A DNA stretch of 64,000 nt, taken from NCBI RefSeq assembly GCF_014192095.1, contig NZ_JACHXN010000003.1:310001-374000 (forward strand), given 5' to 3'. The notes under the pieces are model-generated. The model was not told where the DNA came from, made no database searches, and saw only the letters and a list, made by a program, of their open reading frames with translations. Made by a program: the position numbers and the translations under genes. Within the stretch, counting starts at the first letter, position 1, and the number at the start of each line of letters is the position of its first letter. This DNA is from Phyllobacterium trifolii (GTDB lineage Bacteria; Pseudomonadota; Alphaproteobacteria; Rhizobiales; Rhizobiaceae). Positions 36,097 through 45,428 of the stretch are shown here, one piece after another.

Positions 36097-36618
36097 CTAG
36101 CGCCCTGCTGTCAGCACCTTTTGAAAGGTCGGTGACAAGCGGGCGAGATTGTTCCGCAAGCATGCGATACCGCGCCCGCCACCCAAGGCGACCGAGCTGC
36201 ACAACCTCCGGAAATCAGGGCCGCACGATTGGCGCACGATCATCATCTCCTGACGCGGCGTGAAGGACGGGTTGGGAGCGGCAGCAGCGGGGGCGGTTGC
36301 GGCTGGGGCGGTTGCCGTGCCGGTTGAAGATGCTGCCGGCGCTGACTTGCCTCCTCCGAGCGCCGCTAGTGCCGACTGGCAAGCGGCCGAAAGTGACGAG
36401 TTATGCTGCTGCAGACAGGTGAGCGCGGCTTTGCCTCCCGGTTGCACACCCGAACATTGCGCCATGAAATCGGATCGGCAGGCGGATTTGATGGCGCTTT
36501 GCTGCGCTGCGGTTGGTTGCTGGGCAGCTGCGGCACCGGCGAAAACGCCGGCCATACAAAGCATGGTTATAAACAGGCCGCCTCTGCGGTCTGTACATTT
36601 TCTGGTTTCTTCGAACAT
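36097..36618 (-). CDS. Exported cysteine-rich-repeat protein
   Basis: A 173-residue protein: long signal peptide ending AGAAAA (about residue 32), then two copies of a Cys-rich repeat, SACRSDFMAQCSGVQPGGKAAL..CLQQH and QSCGPDFRRLCSSVALGGGRGI..CLRNN, joined by an Ala/Pro/Thr-rich linker. The repeat C-x3DF-x3-C-x5-GG-x7-CL resembles the Golgi-type cysteine-rich repeat family seen in many rhizobial secreted proteins; function unknown. A GGGAGAGG motif precedes the ATG. Confidence 0.75.
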   Translation of the reverse strand: MFEETRKCTDRRGGLFITMLCMAGVFAGAAAAQQPTAAQQSAIKSACRSDFMAQCSGVQPGGKAALTCLQQHNSSLSAACQSALAALGGGKSAPAASSTGTATAPAATAPAAAAPNPSFTPRQEMMIVRQSCGPDFRRLCSSVALGGGRGIACLRNNLARLSPTFQKVLTAGR

Positions 36619-36739
36619 CGAACCTCTCCCTGGGGAATGCGATCCCAGGGAGAAGTTGACATGCAGGACGGGCGAAGGACAGTACGTTACAGTTACGAGA
36701 GGCCGGACGCGGCGAGCGCCACGTGCACGTCCTTTCAGC

Positions 36740-38845
36740 TCAAACGCCGGCTTTTCCGACCAGTTTCAGCGCATAGGCATAGACATAGGCGACCTCTTCC
36801 AATCGCGAGAAGCGCCCCGAGGCACCGGCGTGTCCCGCATCCATGTTGATGCGGAAAAGCACCGGATTGCCGTCCGTCTTGAAGTCCCGCAGCTTTGCCA
36901 CCCATTTCGCCGGTTCCCAATAGGTCACACGCGGATCGGTGAGGCCAGCGACGGCAAGGATCGGCGGATAATCCTGCGCGACGATGTTATCGTAGGGCGA
37001 ATAGGAGGCCATGTAGGCGTAGTCGGTGGCCGAGGTGATAGGATTGCCCCATTCGGTCCATTCCGGCGGGGTGAGCGGCAGCGTGTCGTCGAGCATGGTA
37101 TTGATGACATCGACGAAGGGCACTTCGGCAATGACGCCGCCAAAATTGCCTGGCGCCATGTTGGCGATGGCACCCATCAGCAGACCTCCAGCGGAACCGC
37201 CTTGCGCGACGATGCGGTCGTGACTGGTGAACCCTTCCGCGACGAGGTGTTCGGACGCGGCGATGAAATCGGTGAAGGTGTTCTTCTTCTTCAGACGCTT
37301 GCCGTTTTCGTACCAGTCATAGCCTTTGTCCTTGCCGCCGCGAATATGGGCGATGGCATAGATGAAGCCACGGTCGGCGAGGGACAGGCAATTGGTGTTG
37401 AAGCTTGCCGGAATGGTGATGCCATAGGAGCCATAGCCGTAAAGCAGGCATGGCGCCGAGCCATCGATCTTCGTGTCGCGATGATAGACGATTGAGATCG
37501 GAACGATCTCGCCATCGGGAGCAGGGGCGAGCAGGCGGCGCGTGATGTAATCGTCCGGATTGTGCCCGGAGGGTACTTCCTGCGTTTTTAGAAGCGTGCG
37601 CTCGCGCGTGCGCATATTGTAATCATAGAGCTGGGTCGGCGTGGTCATGGACGAATAGGAAAAGCGGATGATCTCCGTGTCATATTCGGCGCTGCCCTGC
37701 AGACCAAGCGCATAGGCTTCTTCATCAAACGATATCGAATGTTGCTCGCCCGAATGGCGGTCGCGGATCATGATGCGCGGCAGTCCGTTCTCACGCTCGA
37801 GCCAGACCAGATGATTGCTGTAGGCCGAGTGACCGAGGAGCAGGCGTCCGGCCTTGTGGGCAACGATCTCGGTCCAGTTGGCCTTTTCCGGCGCATTCAC
37901 CGGCGCGCTCATGATCTTGAAATCCTTGGCGCCATCGGCATTCGTAAGGATGTAGAAGACATCGCCGCCCTCGGTGAGGCCGTATTCGACGCCTGTCTGC
38001 CGTTCGATGACGAGTTTCGGTTCGGCGGTATCGTCATTGGCTGGCAGCAGCCACATTTCGGAGGTTTCGTGATCGTGAATATCGATGAAGACAAAATCAT
38101 TGAGCGTGCTGCCGCCGACGCCGAGGAAGAAACCCGGGTCTTTCTCCTCGTGGATCAGGCGATCCTCGCTCTCGGGCTGGCCGAGCTTATGGTAGAACAG
38201 GCGGGACGGCCGATGATTGGCGTCGACGCGCGTATAATAAAAGCCATTCGACTGGGCATTCCACACGCCACCACCGGACGTATCACTGACCGTCTCGGTG
38301 GTGTCCTGCAGCGTCGCGAGGTCACGCACCTTCAGCGTGAAGAACTCTGAACCCTTGTCATCGAAGCCCCAGATCATCTTGCTGTGATCGGGAGAGTGAT
38401 CCGCCGAGGCAAGGCGGAAATAGGCCTTGCCTTCGCCTTCGAGATCGCCGTCAAGCAGCATGGTCTCGTCACCGCCATCGCGCGGCGTGCGGAAAAAGCG
38501 GGGCTGCTGGCCGCCGGTCTTGTAGGAGGTTCCGTAGGCGTAAGGTCCGTCTTTGGATGGAACCGACGAATCATCCTCCTTGATCCGGCCCTTCATTTCG
38601 TCAAAAAGCCTCACCTGAAGATCCTTGGTGTCGGCCATCAGCGATGACTGGTAAGCGTTTTCCGCTTCGAGATGGATGCGAATCGCCGGATCCAGCGTGG
38701 AAGGGTCGCGAAAAACATCCTGCCAGTTGTCAGCGCGCATCCAGCCGTAATCGTCTGTACGGGTGATGCCGTGCCGCGTATCGGATATGGGGTGCTTCTC
38801 GGATTGCGGCGCAGGGATGCTCAAAAAACGGGGCGTATCGGTCAT
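36740..38845 (-). CDS. ptrB: Oligopeptidase B (protease II, S9A)
   Basis: Cytoplasmic serine peptidase cutting after Lys/Arg in short peptides, 701 residues. The N-terminal seven-bladed propeller is followed by an alpha/beta-hydrolase domain with SIVYHRDTKIDGSAPCLLYGYGSYG, the nucleophile in QGGSAGGLLMGAIANM, catalytic Asp near ITSATDYAYM/AVAGLTDPRV, and His in NMDAGHAGASGRF. Start taken at MTDTPRFLSIPAP; 34 codons of open frame upstream are not family-like. Confidence 0.93.
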   Translation of the reverse strand: MTDTPRFLSIPAPQSEKHPISDTRHGITRTDDYGWMRADNWQDVFRDPSTLDPAIRIHLEAENAYQSSLMADTKDLQVRLFDEMKGRIKEDDSSVPSKDGPYAYGTSYKTGGQQPRFFRTPRDGGDETMLLDGDLEGEGKAYFRLASADHSPDHSKMIWGFDDKGSEFFTLKVRDLATLQDTTETVSDTSGGGVWNAQSNGFYYTRVDANHRPSRLFYHKLGQPESEDRLIHEEKDPGFFLGVGGSTLNDFVFIDIHDHETSEMWLLPANDDTAEPKLVIERQTGVEYGLTEGGDVFYILTNADGAKDFKIMSAPVNAPEKANWTEIVAHKAGRLLLGHSAYSNHLVWLERENGLPRIMIRDRHSGEQHSISFDEEAYALGLQGSAEYDTEIIRFSYSSMTTPTQLYDYNMRTRERTLLKTQEVPSGHNPDDYITRRLLAPAPDGEIVPISIVYHRDTKIDGSAPCLLYGYGSYGITIPASFNTNCLSLADRGFIYAIAHIRGGKDKGYDWYENGKRLKKKNTFTDFIAASEHLVAEGFTSHDRIVAQGGSAGGLLMGAIANMAPGNFGGVIAEVPFVDVINTMLDDTLPLTPPEWTEWGNPITSATDYAYMASYSPYDNIVAQDYPPILAVAGLTDPRVTYWEPAKWVAKLRDFKTDGNPVLFRINMDAGHAGASGRFSRLEEVAYVYAYALKLVGKAGV

Positions 38846-38933
38846 GGAAAAACTTTCAAGGGATGAACCGGCGGATGCAACAATCCGCCGGAGGGGGCAA
38901 TCATTAAAAGGTGTAAAGCAAGTTGCGGGCTGG

Positions 38934-39338
38934 TCAATCCTGATCAAAGACTAACGCGTTGCCATTCATGCAATAGCGCAAGCCAATGGGGGGAGGGCCG
39001 TCCGGGAAAACATGGCCGAGATGCGCATCGCAATCCGCACATTTTATTTCGGTGCGCAGCATTCCATAGGAGCGATCCTCGATCGCATTGACCGCATCAG
39101 GTTCGATCGGGGCAGTGAAACTTGGCCAGCCTGTGCCGGATTCATATTTGGTTTCAGAACGATAGAGCGGACGATCGCAGCAAACGCACTTGTATAATCC
39201 CTTGAGTTTGCTATCGAAGTTCGGACTTGAAAAGGCGCGCTCCGTCCCGTGTTTTCGGGTGATTTGATATTGCTCCGGCGTGAGCTGTTCGCGCCACTCG
39301 GCGTCCGTTTTAACGACCTTGAATGTCTTTGTGTTCAT
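38934..39338 (-). CDS. msrB: Peptide methionine-R-sulfoxide reductase
   Basis: Repairs methionine-R-sulfoxide in proteins, 134 residues. Two zinc CxxC pairs (KCVCCDRPL and [13 protein letters not shown]) and the catalytic Cys in [10 protein letters not shown]; the residue after the active site is Gly-Asn where most MsrB have [14 protein letters not shown] is standard. Start set at MNTKTFKVV because GGAACC lies at good distance, seven codons into the open frame. Confidence 0.93.
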   Translation of the reverse strand: MNTKTFKVVKTDAEWREQLTPEQYQITRKHGTERAFSSPNFDSKLKGLYKCVCCDRPLYRSETKYESGTGWPSFTAPIEPDAVNAIEDRSYGMLRTEIKCADCDAHLGHVFPDGPPPIGLRYCMNGNALVFDQD

Positions 39339-39734
39339 CGTTGGTTCCTTTTTACGCAAATGTAGGGATGAACACTACACATCGCAATATCTGTTATTAT
39401 AGAATGCTTCAAGTATTGCGCCCCATTCCTCATTTTTGCCATTTTTTGTCTTAGTGGTATGGCGCAAATCCTTTTGCATACGCATTTTTGTTACTGCGTG
39501 GGCATTCAGGTTCCGGCTTTCTTGGGTCTATCTCCTACTGCTTACGGTTAATCTCTACCTTGGGGATTATTTGAAATATTTCTTTCGTAGGCAAAGTATT
39601 GATTTGACATTTTCAACGAAATCCGGAATAGATTGTTACCAATGGCGTAGGAGACTTCGCCTGTTATCGACTTTATATTGGTGATTTTAATCTACCTATC
39701 CAGATTTCAAATTAGACGAAGGAATTGGACTTAG
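39339..39734. other. AT-rich upstream region of mucR
   Basis: About 400 bases, markedly AT-rich, with no convincing gene. Long leader regions of this kind in front of mucR/ros usually contain autoregulatory MucR sites in AT-rich DNA; I cannot mark one precisely. Confidence 0.4.
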
Positions 39735-40172
39735 ATGACCACGTTCGACAATTCAAACACAACTGGTAGTGACGTGCTGCTGGAACTCACAGCGGAATTG
39801 GTTGCTGCTTATGTGAGCAACAACTCAGTGCCGGCCGGCGATCTGCCCGGTCTCATCTCTGATGTTCATGCAGCCCTTGGCCGGGTTGGCGGTGGTCTGG
39901 AAGCCGTAACTGCCATCCAGGAAAAACCCAAGCCAGCTATCAATCCGAAAAAGTCTGTCGCGGATGATTTTATTGTCTGCCTCGAAGACGGCAAAAAGTT
40001 CAAGTCGTTGAAGCGTCATCTGATGACGCACTACAACCTGACTCCTGAACAATATCGTGAGAAGTGGGACCTTGATCCTTCCTATCCGATGGTCGCTCCG
40101 AATTATGCAGCAGCCCGTTCGCGCCTGGCAAAGAATATGGGCCTGGGTCGCAAGCGCAAGAAGGCCGCTTAA
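39735..40172 (+). CDS. mucR: MucR/Ros-family zinc-finger-like transcriptional regulator
   Basis: A 145-residue H-NS-like global regulator of exopolysaccharide, motility and virulence genes in this group. The N-terminal helical region ([34 protein letters not shown]) oligomerises; the DNA-binding domain holds [19 protein letters not shown] then [11 protein letters not shown] and a basic tail [10 protein letters not shown]. The second zinc Cys of Ros is Asp here (C82, D85, H95, H99), as in Mesorhizobium Ml proteins, some of which fold without zinc. Confidence 0.93.
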   Translation: MTTFDNSNTTGSDVLLELTAELVAAYVSNNSVPAGDLPGLISDVHAALGRVGGGLEAVTAIQEKPKPAINPKKSVADDFIVCLEDGKKFKSLKRHLMTHYNLTPEQYREKWDLDPSYPMVAPNYAAARSRLAKNMGLGRKRKKAA

Positions 40173-40820
40173 AGACCTTTGCTAACCCTGATGCACATCT
40201 GATGCGCCGGTTTTACGCGTTTCCGATGCTTCCGCATCTTGGTGCAAGCGGAAGAGATCGCTGAGCAGGTCTATGATATAATGACGAAGCGGCGCTGAGA
40301 GGCGCCGTTTCGCGTTTGCGGGTATGATCTCCGGTGACGATCATTGACTGACTGCGGTCTTCCCGCATCGATGACTTCAACGTATCGAGTGCCTGTTTCA
40401 ACCCAATGTGGCGATTGAGATCGTAGCTCCAATGGCCCTTGACGCCTTTTAGGCGCTCACGCTCGATCAGGCGCTTCAGCCGCCTGCATGTATGAGACTT
40501 TGTCTCATCATCTTGCGCAATCAATCCATCCAGATCGGCGTTGCAGAGTATCTGCAGCGCCAGACGCTGGCATACTTATCCTTTGCCGTGATAAACGCGC
40601 TTTGGTCCAATCGATTGCCCACATGCGTCCATTCCTTGTTGAGGGATAGACGCAGTATGGGCAAATACCGACGATGTAGGATAAGAGTCCTATGAAAATC
40701 GATAGTAAAACAAAAACACAATTGATATCAGGTGGTTAATAAGAGGGTGCGGGAAAACTTATCCACGCCCTTGTCCACTTCGATATAAGAAGATATTCCT
40801 ATAATCAAAGTGGAGTGAGA
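40173..40820. other. Intergenic region with a hairpin and weak minus-strand frames
   Basis: About 650 bases. A stable hairpin at 40285-40312 (CGAAGCGGCGC / GCGCCGTTTCG, loop TGAGAG) may end the mucR transcript. On the minus strand two overlapping frames (40521-40721 and 40213-40524, sharing ATGA) look faintly protein-like (GHWSYDLNRHIGLKQALDTLKSS) but have no family I know and no good ribosome-binding site; they could be remnants. Confidence 0.35.
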
Positions 40821-41276
40821 ATGTCTTCGAGTTTGCCCCGTCTGATCCGCTCCGGAGCCGAAGCCCGGGCCGTCACCGATACGCTGAAGCCGAGACGATG
40901 CCGTTTCAAGCGGCCTGCGCTGATGGTCGTCGATGAGGAAGCGCCGGTGGATGAGCGCCTTTTTCAGCTATGCGACGGAGTCCTTGATATTCTGTCGGCT
41001 TTTTTCAATGTGAGCGGCCGGGATCTGCGTTCTCATTCGCGCTGCGAACGTTCAGTGGCAAGGGTGCGGCAGGTCGGCATGTATGTGGCGCATGTCACAC
41101 TGGCATTGACCATGAGCGAGGTGGGGCGCGCCTTCGGCCGCGACCGCAGCACGGTCAATCATGCTTGTCATCTGGTCGAGGATATGCGCGAGGATCTGGA
41201 ATTCGACCGGATCATCCAGACGATCGAAAATATCATTCGGGTAGCCTACGTGGAAAGCGGGAGATTGCGCGCGTGA
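40821..41276 (+). CDS. DnaA domain IV-like DNA-binding protein
   Basis: A 151-residue protein without the AAA+ module of DnaA. Residues about 50-145 resemble the C-terminal DnaA-box-binding helix-turn-helix: DILSAFFNVSGRDLRSHSRCERSVARVRQVGMYVAHVTLALTMSEVGRAFGRDRSTVNHACHLVEDMRED, including the signature region around GRDRSTVNHA. It may bind DnaA boxes as a regulator or competitor. GGAG lies five bases ahead of the ATG. It slightly overlaps the following DUF6456 reading. Confidence 0.85.
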   Translation: MSSSLPRLIRSGAEARAVTDTLKPRRCRFKRPALMVVDEEAPVDERLFQLCDGVLDILSAFFNVSGRDLRSHSRCERSVARVRQVGMYVAHVTLALTMSEVGRAFGRDRSTVNHACHLVEDMREDLEFDRIIQTIENIIRVAYVESGRLRA

Positions 41277-42065
41277 TTGAACCAGCTAACAAGGAGATTG
41301 CTCGGCTGCTGCGTTTTATCGCCAAAGGTGCCGCCAAATCGACGAGACACAAAGTTCTGACAAGCTGGTGCTGGAAGCGGCGCATACGGCACGATTTCCG
41401 CTACACGAAACGTTGTGAAGGTCACGCTGAGCCAAGGTCTCGGGGCTTTGAGCAAAGGCAAGATATCGATCAGCGATGCGGGGCGCACCTGGCTTCGCCG
41501 TCTCGAATGTACAGATGACCCTTACGCCTGGCAGCATCGGAGCGAAGCGATAATTGCCGTTGCCGATAAGAGCGGGTCGATGCGGGTGCGCAGCAATGAC
41601 GCGGAGTCGCCGCTGTCGCTGCTGCGTAATCGCAAGGATGCAAAGGGTCTGCCGCTGATCGACGATGAGGCGTTCAAGGCGGGCGAGCGACTGCGATCCG
41701 ATTTTACACTCGGCAATCTCATGCCCTCGATCGGCGTCAACTGGGATGTAACCGGGTCCGGTTCACGCGACAATGGTGTGCTCGAGATCACCGATGCGGC
41801 ACTCGCGGCCCGCCAGCGTGTCGAGCGGGCATTGGAGGCGGTCGGACCGGAACTGTCCGGCGTGCTGATCGACGTTTGCTGTTTTTTGAAAGGGCTGGAG
41901 ACTGTTGAACGCGAACGGCGATGGCCGGTGCGTTCGGCAAAACTCATCCTGAAAACTGCGCTGGCGGTACTCGACCGGCACTATCACCCGCCCGCGCTTG
42001 CACGAAGAAACCCGCGGGTTATCCACTGGGGGACGGAGGATTACCGGCCCGAGATTCGAAATTAA
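41273..42065 (+). pseudogene. DUF6456 protein gene broken by two apparent one-base deletions
   Basis: Three frames in succession give one continuous protein: VIEPANKEIARLLRFIAK from a GTG at 41273, then CRQIDETQSSDKLVLEAA to ARFPLHET, then VVKVTLSQGLG to the end at 42065. The last 216 codons are open and match the DUF6456 family (SDAGRTWLRRLECTDDPYAWQHR, GNLMPSIGVNWDVT, ERERRWPVRSAKLILKTALAVLDRHY). Each shift is a missing G (near 41327 and 41412). Either decay or sequencing error; an intact protein could also start at the GTG at 41415 but would lack its N-terminal domain. Confidence 0.7.
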
Positions 42066-42502
42066 TGCTGCGTGACCTCGGCGGGGGCGAGGGCATTCTG
42101 CGCTTCGCCGCGGATGCGGCCGATCATGGCGCGCAGGCCATTGGACCGCTGCGGCGTCAGATGTTCGTCGAGGCCGAGTTTCCTCAATATGGCTTCGGGG
42201 TTGATCGCCATGATCTCGGAAGCGCGTTTGCCCGAGTAGAGCACCATCATGATGGCGACGAGACCGCGCACGATATGCGCGTCGGAATCGCCAACGAACT
42301 CGATGACAGGATCGGTGTCACTGTTAAGCGTGCTCTTCAGCCACACCTGGCTGACGCAGCCCCTGACCTTGTGAGCGGCATCCCGCGCCTCTTCCGGGTA
42401 AGGCTTCAGGTCGCGGCCGAGGTCGATGACATAGCGATAGCGATCTTCCCAGTCATCGAGAAAGTCGAAATCGCCAAAAATATCGTCAATTGTCTGTGCC
42501 AT
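42062..42502 (-). CDS. sufE: SufE-family Fe-S cluster assembly protein
   Basis: A 146-residue sulfur-acceptor for the SufS cysteine desulfurase. Sulfur-carrying Cys is in KVRGCVSQVWL (about C49); DDWEDRYRYVIDLGRDL and DAHIVRGLVAIMMVLYSGK are family blocks. No suf operon is nearby, which is usual in rhizobia where a second sufE stands alone. Convergent with the DUF6456 gene, the stops overlapping by 4 bases. Confidence 0.93.
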   Translation of the reverse strand: MAQTIDDIFGDFDFLDDWEDRYRYVIDLGRDLKPYPEEARDAAHKVRGCVSQVWLKSTLNSDTDPVIEFVGDSDAHIVRGLVAIMMVLYSGKRASEIMAINPEAILRKLGLDEHLTPQRSNGLRAMIGRIRGEAQNALAPAEVTQH

Positions 42503-42559
42503 GCATCACATATAGTGATTTGAATGCTCTACGTCACCGCCTGAAACGAAAAAGCTCGA

Positions 42560-43018
42560 TCACTTGCGGGAAACGGTCCCGGTCTGGGTCTTGTCGTCGA
42601 CCTCGTTCGCCTGTTCGCGCTGGCGGGTGGCGGCATCGAGAATTTCGCGCAAGGCCATTTCACGCAGTTTCGCTTTTATGGCGTCTCCCTGGCCGGATTC
42701 TGTGTCGGTGTTTTGCGCGCCGGTTTTCTTCGGATTCTCGCCCATGCGCGCATCGAGATACTCATAGCCGACCTTCGCGACCTCGCCCGCGCGTACGCCG
42801 GCATTGGAGAGTGCGGCCTTGCCGGTTTCGCATGCCTGTGGCTTGCGGGTGCAGAAATCGCTGAGATCGCTGATCGTCTCCTGCGCAGCCAGTAACGCCT
42901 CGATCGGGCCGGGCTGGGCACCTCCCTGCGGCTGATCTTTCGAGTCCACGGGAATGAACAAGGAAATCAGCATCATCCAGAAGCAGAACTTGATCGCAAA
43001 CCTGATCAGAAAGAACAT
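42560..43018 (-). CDS. DUF5330 family membrane-anchored protein
   Basis: A 152-residue protein with one N-terminal membrane helix (MFFLIRFAIKFCFWMMLISLFIPV), a Cys pair region SDFCTRKPQACETGKAAL, and a charged helical C-terminus (DAIKAKLREMALREILDAATRQREQ). This layout matches the Rhizobiales-specific DUF5330 family; no function known. Confidence 0.8.
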   Translation of the reverse strand: MFFLIRFAIKFCFWMMLISLFIPVDSKDQPQGGAQPGPIEALLAAQETISDLSDFCTRKPQACETGKAALSNAGVRAGEVAKVGYEYLDARMGENPKKTGAQNTDTESGQGDAIKAKLREMALREILDAATRQREQANEVDDKTQTGTVSRK

Positions 43019-43188
43019 TTCAGCAGTCCTCTATAGCGTCGCTATTCAACCCTTCGTGGTGGACACTGACACAGATCCGGCAAAAACCCGTTGAAACGCA
43101 TTTCTGCATTTGAACGATCATAGAAACGAACAATTAATAACTGCTGAGGGTAGGCGGGGTTGAGGTCATCTGGCCCGGAACAACGTTC

Positions 43189-44220
43189 CTAGACACTTTC
43201 TGGTGTAAATATCTGCATCGGCAGAATTCGGTGCGTGATGCCTGGTGCATCGAGCGCCGCTGAGGTGCGGGCGATAAGGGTTTCTACAGTTTCCTTGGCA
43301 ATTTCTTTAATGGGATGAGAAAGGACCGCCTTGAGCGCGCCGCTGACGAGGCCAGCACTTGTCGCTTGCGTTAGATCGTGGCCGATAACCTGAGGGCGCT
43401 TGTCGGCCTCAAGCTCTTTCATTGCCGCCATCACTCCTCCGATACCGCCTCCGGCGACATAGACGCCTTTGACGCTTTCATGTTTCTTTACGAGGTCGAG
43501 GGTTGCCTCGAACGCATACTGGTCACTCTCGAATGTAGCGACTGGTTCGAGAAGATGAAGATGTGGAGCATTCTCGCGCAGGAAGGCTCGAAAGCCAATC
43601 TCACAGGCTTCCTGGCAGAGATAGCGGTGACTGCCGACAAAAATTGCCACCGAAGACGGGGCGTTGATCATGTTGGCAAGAAGCCAGCCTGCAGTTCGGC
43701 CGACCTTTCTGTTGTCGAGACCGACGTAACCGGAGCGCGATGGAGCAGTCAGATCCGAAATCATCGCGATGACCGGGATGTGTCTGGCCGCCAGTTCGTC
43801 GATGGCGGACGTGACGCTCGGATGGTCGGCTGCGACGATGGCGACGCCGTCAGCGCCACGACCAACGCGTCTTAGCGTCTCGGCGACGGCTCCGGGCGTG
43901 AGGTCATCCATGAACTCGACGATCGCTTTTCCACGGATCGAGGGGCTGCTTTCAACGGCCTCCCGGAGTGCAGTTCCCAGTAGTTCGTAAAAGGCTGTCG
44001 TCTTCTGCTGGAGAAGAAACGCGAAAGTCTTTTGGGGTACGTCGGTCTTCAACCGCTGGCGCAGCAGCGGCGTGGCATAGAACCCGATTCTCTCGGCTGC
44101 TTCCAAAACGCGGCTGGCGGTTTCCGCCCGCACATCCGCACGGCCGTTCAACACCCTATCGACTGTAGAAAGGCCGACTCCGGCTTCTTTTGCGAGCGTG
44201 GTCATGTTGGGACGGCGCAT
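43189..44220 (-). CDS. LacI-family transcriptional regulator
   Basis: A 343-residue repressor: N-terminal HTH with TLAKEAGVGLSTVDRVLNGRADVRAETASRVLEAA, hinge near 60, and a sugar-binding-type effector domain (VAIVAADHPSVTSAIDELAARHIPVIAMISDL, GYVGLDNRKVGRTAGWLLAN, VKGVYVAGGGIGG). It is divergent from the MocD/MocE-like oxygenase pair and probably controls it through the perfect palindrome lying just upstream of its own ATG. The effector may be an inositol or polyol derivative, by analogy with rhizopine catabolism. Confidence 0.88.
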   Translation of the reverse strand: MRRPNMTTLAKEAGVGLSTVDRVLNGRADVRAETASRVLEAAERIGFYATPLLRQRLKTDVPQKTFAFLLQQKTTAFYELLGTALREAVESSPSIRGKAIVEFMDDLTPGAVAETLRRVGRGADGVAIVAADHPSVTSAIDELAARHIPVIAMISDLTAPSRSGYVGLDNRKVGRTAGWLLANMINAPSSVAIFVGSHRYLCQEACEIGFRAFLRENAPHLHLLEPVATFESDQYAFEATLDLVKKHESVKGVYVAGGGIGGVMAAMKELEADKRPQVIGHDLTQATSAGLVSGALKAVLSHPIKEIAKETVETLIARTSAALDAPGITHRILPMQIFTPESV

Positions 44221-44229
44221 GTGACCTCA

Positions 44230-44247
44230 ATGAAAGAATTCTTTCAT
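44230..44247. promoter_or_regulatory. Perfect 18-bp palindrome, probable LacI-type operator
   Basis: ATGAAAGAATTCTTTCAT reads the same on both strands and lies 10 bases before the LacI gene. A looser match, TGAAA with TTTCA spaced by seven bases (44275-44291), follows 45 bases further on, toward the oxygenase gene. Confidence 0.65.
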
Positions 44248-44349
44248 GTAATTATTGCTTAACCGGACAGTTTTTGAAAGGAAATATTTCATCGCAATTG
44301 TATGAGCGTGTCTGTCGACGTATTTTCCGGGTTCGTCAGGGAGGCCGAA

Positions 44350-45408
44350 ATGCGTGATGAAATTCGAAGTTATGCCTTGGTGGGCAACGCCGACGCTGCC
44401 GCTGTCATAACGGGCGATGCCTTCGAGGAGAAGGTCGAGGCCGAATGGTTTTCGGCGAAGGTGGATCGGAAGGAATTCAAGCAACTCATCAAGCGGTCCG
44501 ATGCAGCAGGTCTACGACATTTCGGAATTTGGCTGGCGCTTCTCGTCGGTTCCGGGATCGTAGCCTACCTGACATGGGGTACCTGGTGGTGCATTCCGGC
44601 CTTCATTGTCTACGGGCTGGTCTATTCCATGGCCGACCATCATGCGCATGAGCTATCCCATGGCACCCCGTTCAAGACGCGCCGGATCAACGAGATTCTC
44701 TATCATCTGAACGGCTTCATGACCTTGCATGAGGGGCATTACTGGCGCTGGAGCCATTCGCGCCACCACACGGAAACGCTTTTCGTCGGCCGCGACCCGG
44801 AAATTGCCGTGCCACGGCCGCCCGACATTCTTGGCATGTTCCTTGACCTCTTCTTCATCAAGTCGGGACTGACCCAGATCGCCTCTATCGTGCGTCATGC
44901 GTTCGGAAACCTGAACGAGGAGGGACGCCACTTCATTCCAGAGGAGGAGAAACGCAAGGTCTTCTGGTCATCGCGAGCCTTTGTCGCGGTATTCATTGCT
45001 GTCATCGTTGCATGCGTTTTGACGCAATCGATACTGCCGGCGATGTTCGTGGTGCTGCCCCGTTTCTACGGTGGCTTCATGGCCCAGTTCTTCAACCTCA
45101 CGCAGCACGCCGGCATGCAGGAGGATATTCGCGATCATCGTCTGAGCACGCGCACCTGGAAAACCAATCCGGTCTTCCGCTTTATGTATATCAACATGAA
45201 CTACCACGTCGAACATCACATGTTCCCGATGGTGCCGTTCTATAATCTTCCCAAGCTGCATGAGATGATCAAGGACGAGTGCCCGCCCGCCTACGAGGGC
45301 TTGTGGGCCTGCTATGCGGAAATCATTCCAGCCGTCTTGCGACAAGTGAAAGACCCGAGCTGGTACGTCCGCCGTCCGCTGCCGATGCACGCCGTGGCCG
45401 CAGAATAA
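44350..45408 (+). CDS. Membrane fatty-acid-desaturase-like oxygenase (MocD-like)
   Basis: A 352-residue integral di-iron enzyme of the desaturase/alkane-hydroxylase superfamily. His boxes: DHHAHELSHG, HYWRWSHSRHH and NYHVEHHMFPMVPFYNLP; hydrophobic pairs near 55-100 and 205-245. Paired with a Rieske ferredoxin gene 20 bases downstream it resembles MocD-MocE, which O-demethylate the rhizopine 3-O-methyl-scyllo-inosamine; the actual substrate is unknown. The ATG at 44350 has GGGAGG six bases ahead; the frame is open to 44302 without such a site. No reductase gene (MocF) adjoins. Confidence 0.85.
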   Translation: MRDEIRSYALVGNADAAAVITGDAFEEKVEAEWFSAKVDRKEFKQLIKRSDAAGLRHFGIWLALLVGSGIVAYLTWGTWWCIPAFIVYGLVYSMADHHAHELSHGTPFKTRRINEILYHLNGFMTLHEGHYWRWSHSRHHTETLFVGRDPEIAVPRPPDILGMFLDLFFIKSGLTQIASIVRHAFGNLNEEGRHFIPEEEKRKVFWSSRAFVAVFIAVIVACVLTQSILPAMFVVLPRFYGGFMAQFFNLTQHAGMQEDIRDHRLSTRTWKTNPVFRFMYINMNYHVEHHMFPMVPFYNLPKLHEMIKDECPPAYEGLWACYAEIIPAVLRQVKDPSWYVRRPLPMHAVAAE

Positions 45409-45428
45409 AACAACCGAGGAGGAAAATA

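Noticed and set aside
40213-40721. Two overlapping minus-strand frames between mucR and the DnaA-like gene
   Set aside because: Weakly protein-like but no family, no good ribosome-binding site and unusual composition; kept only as part of the intergenic note.
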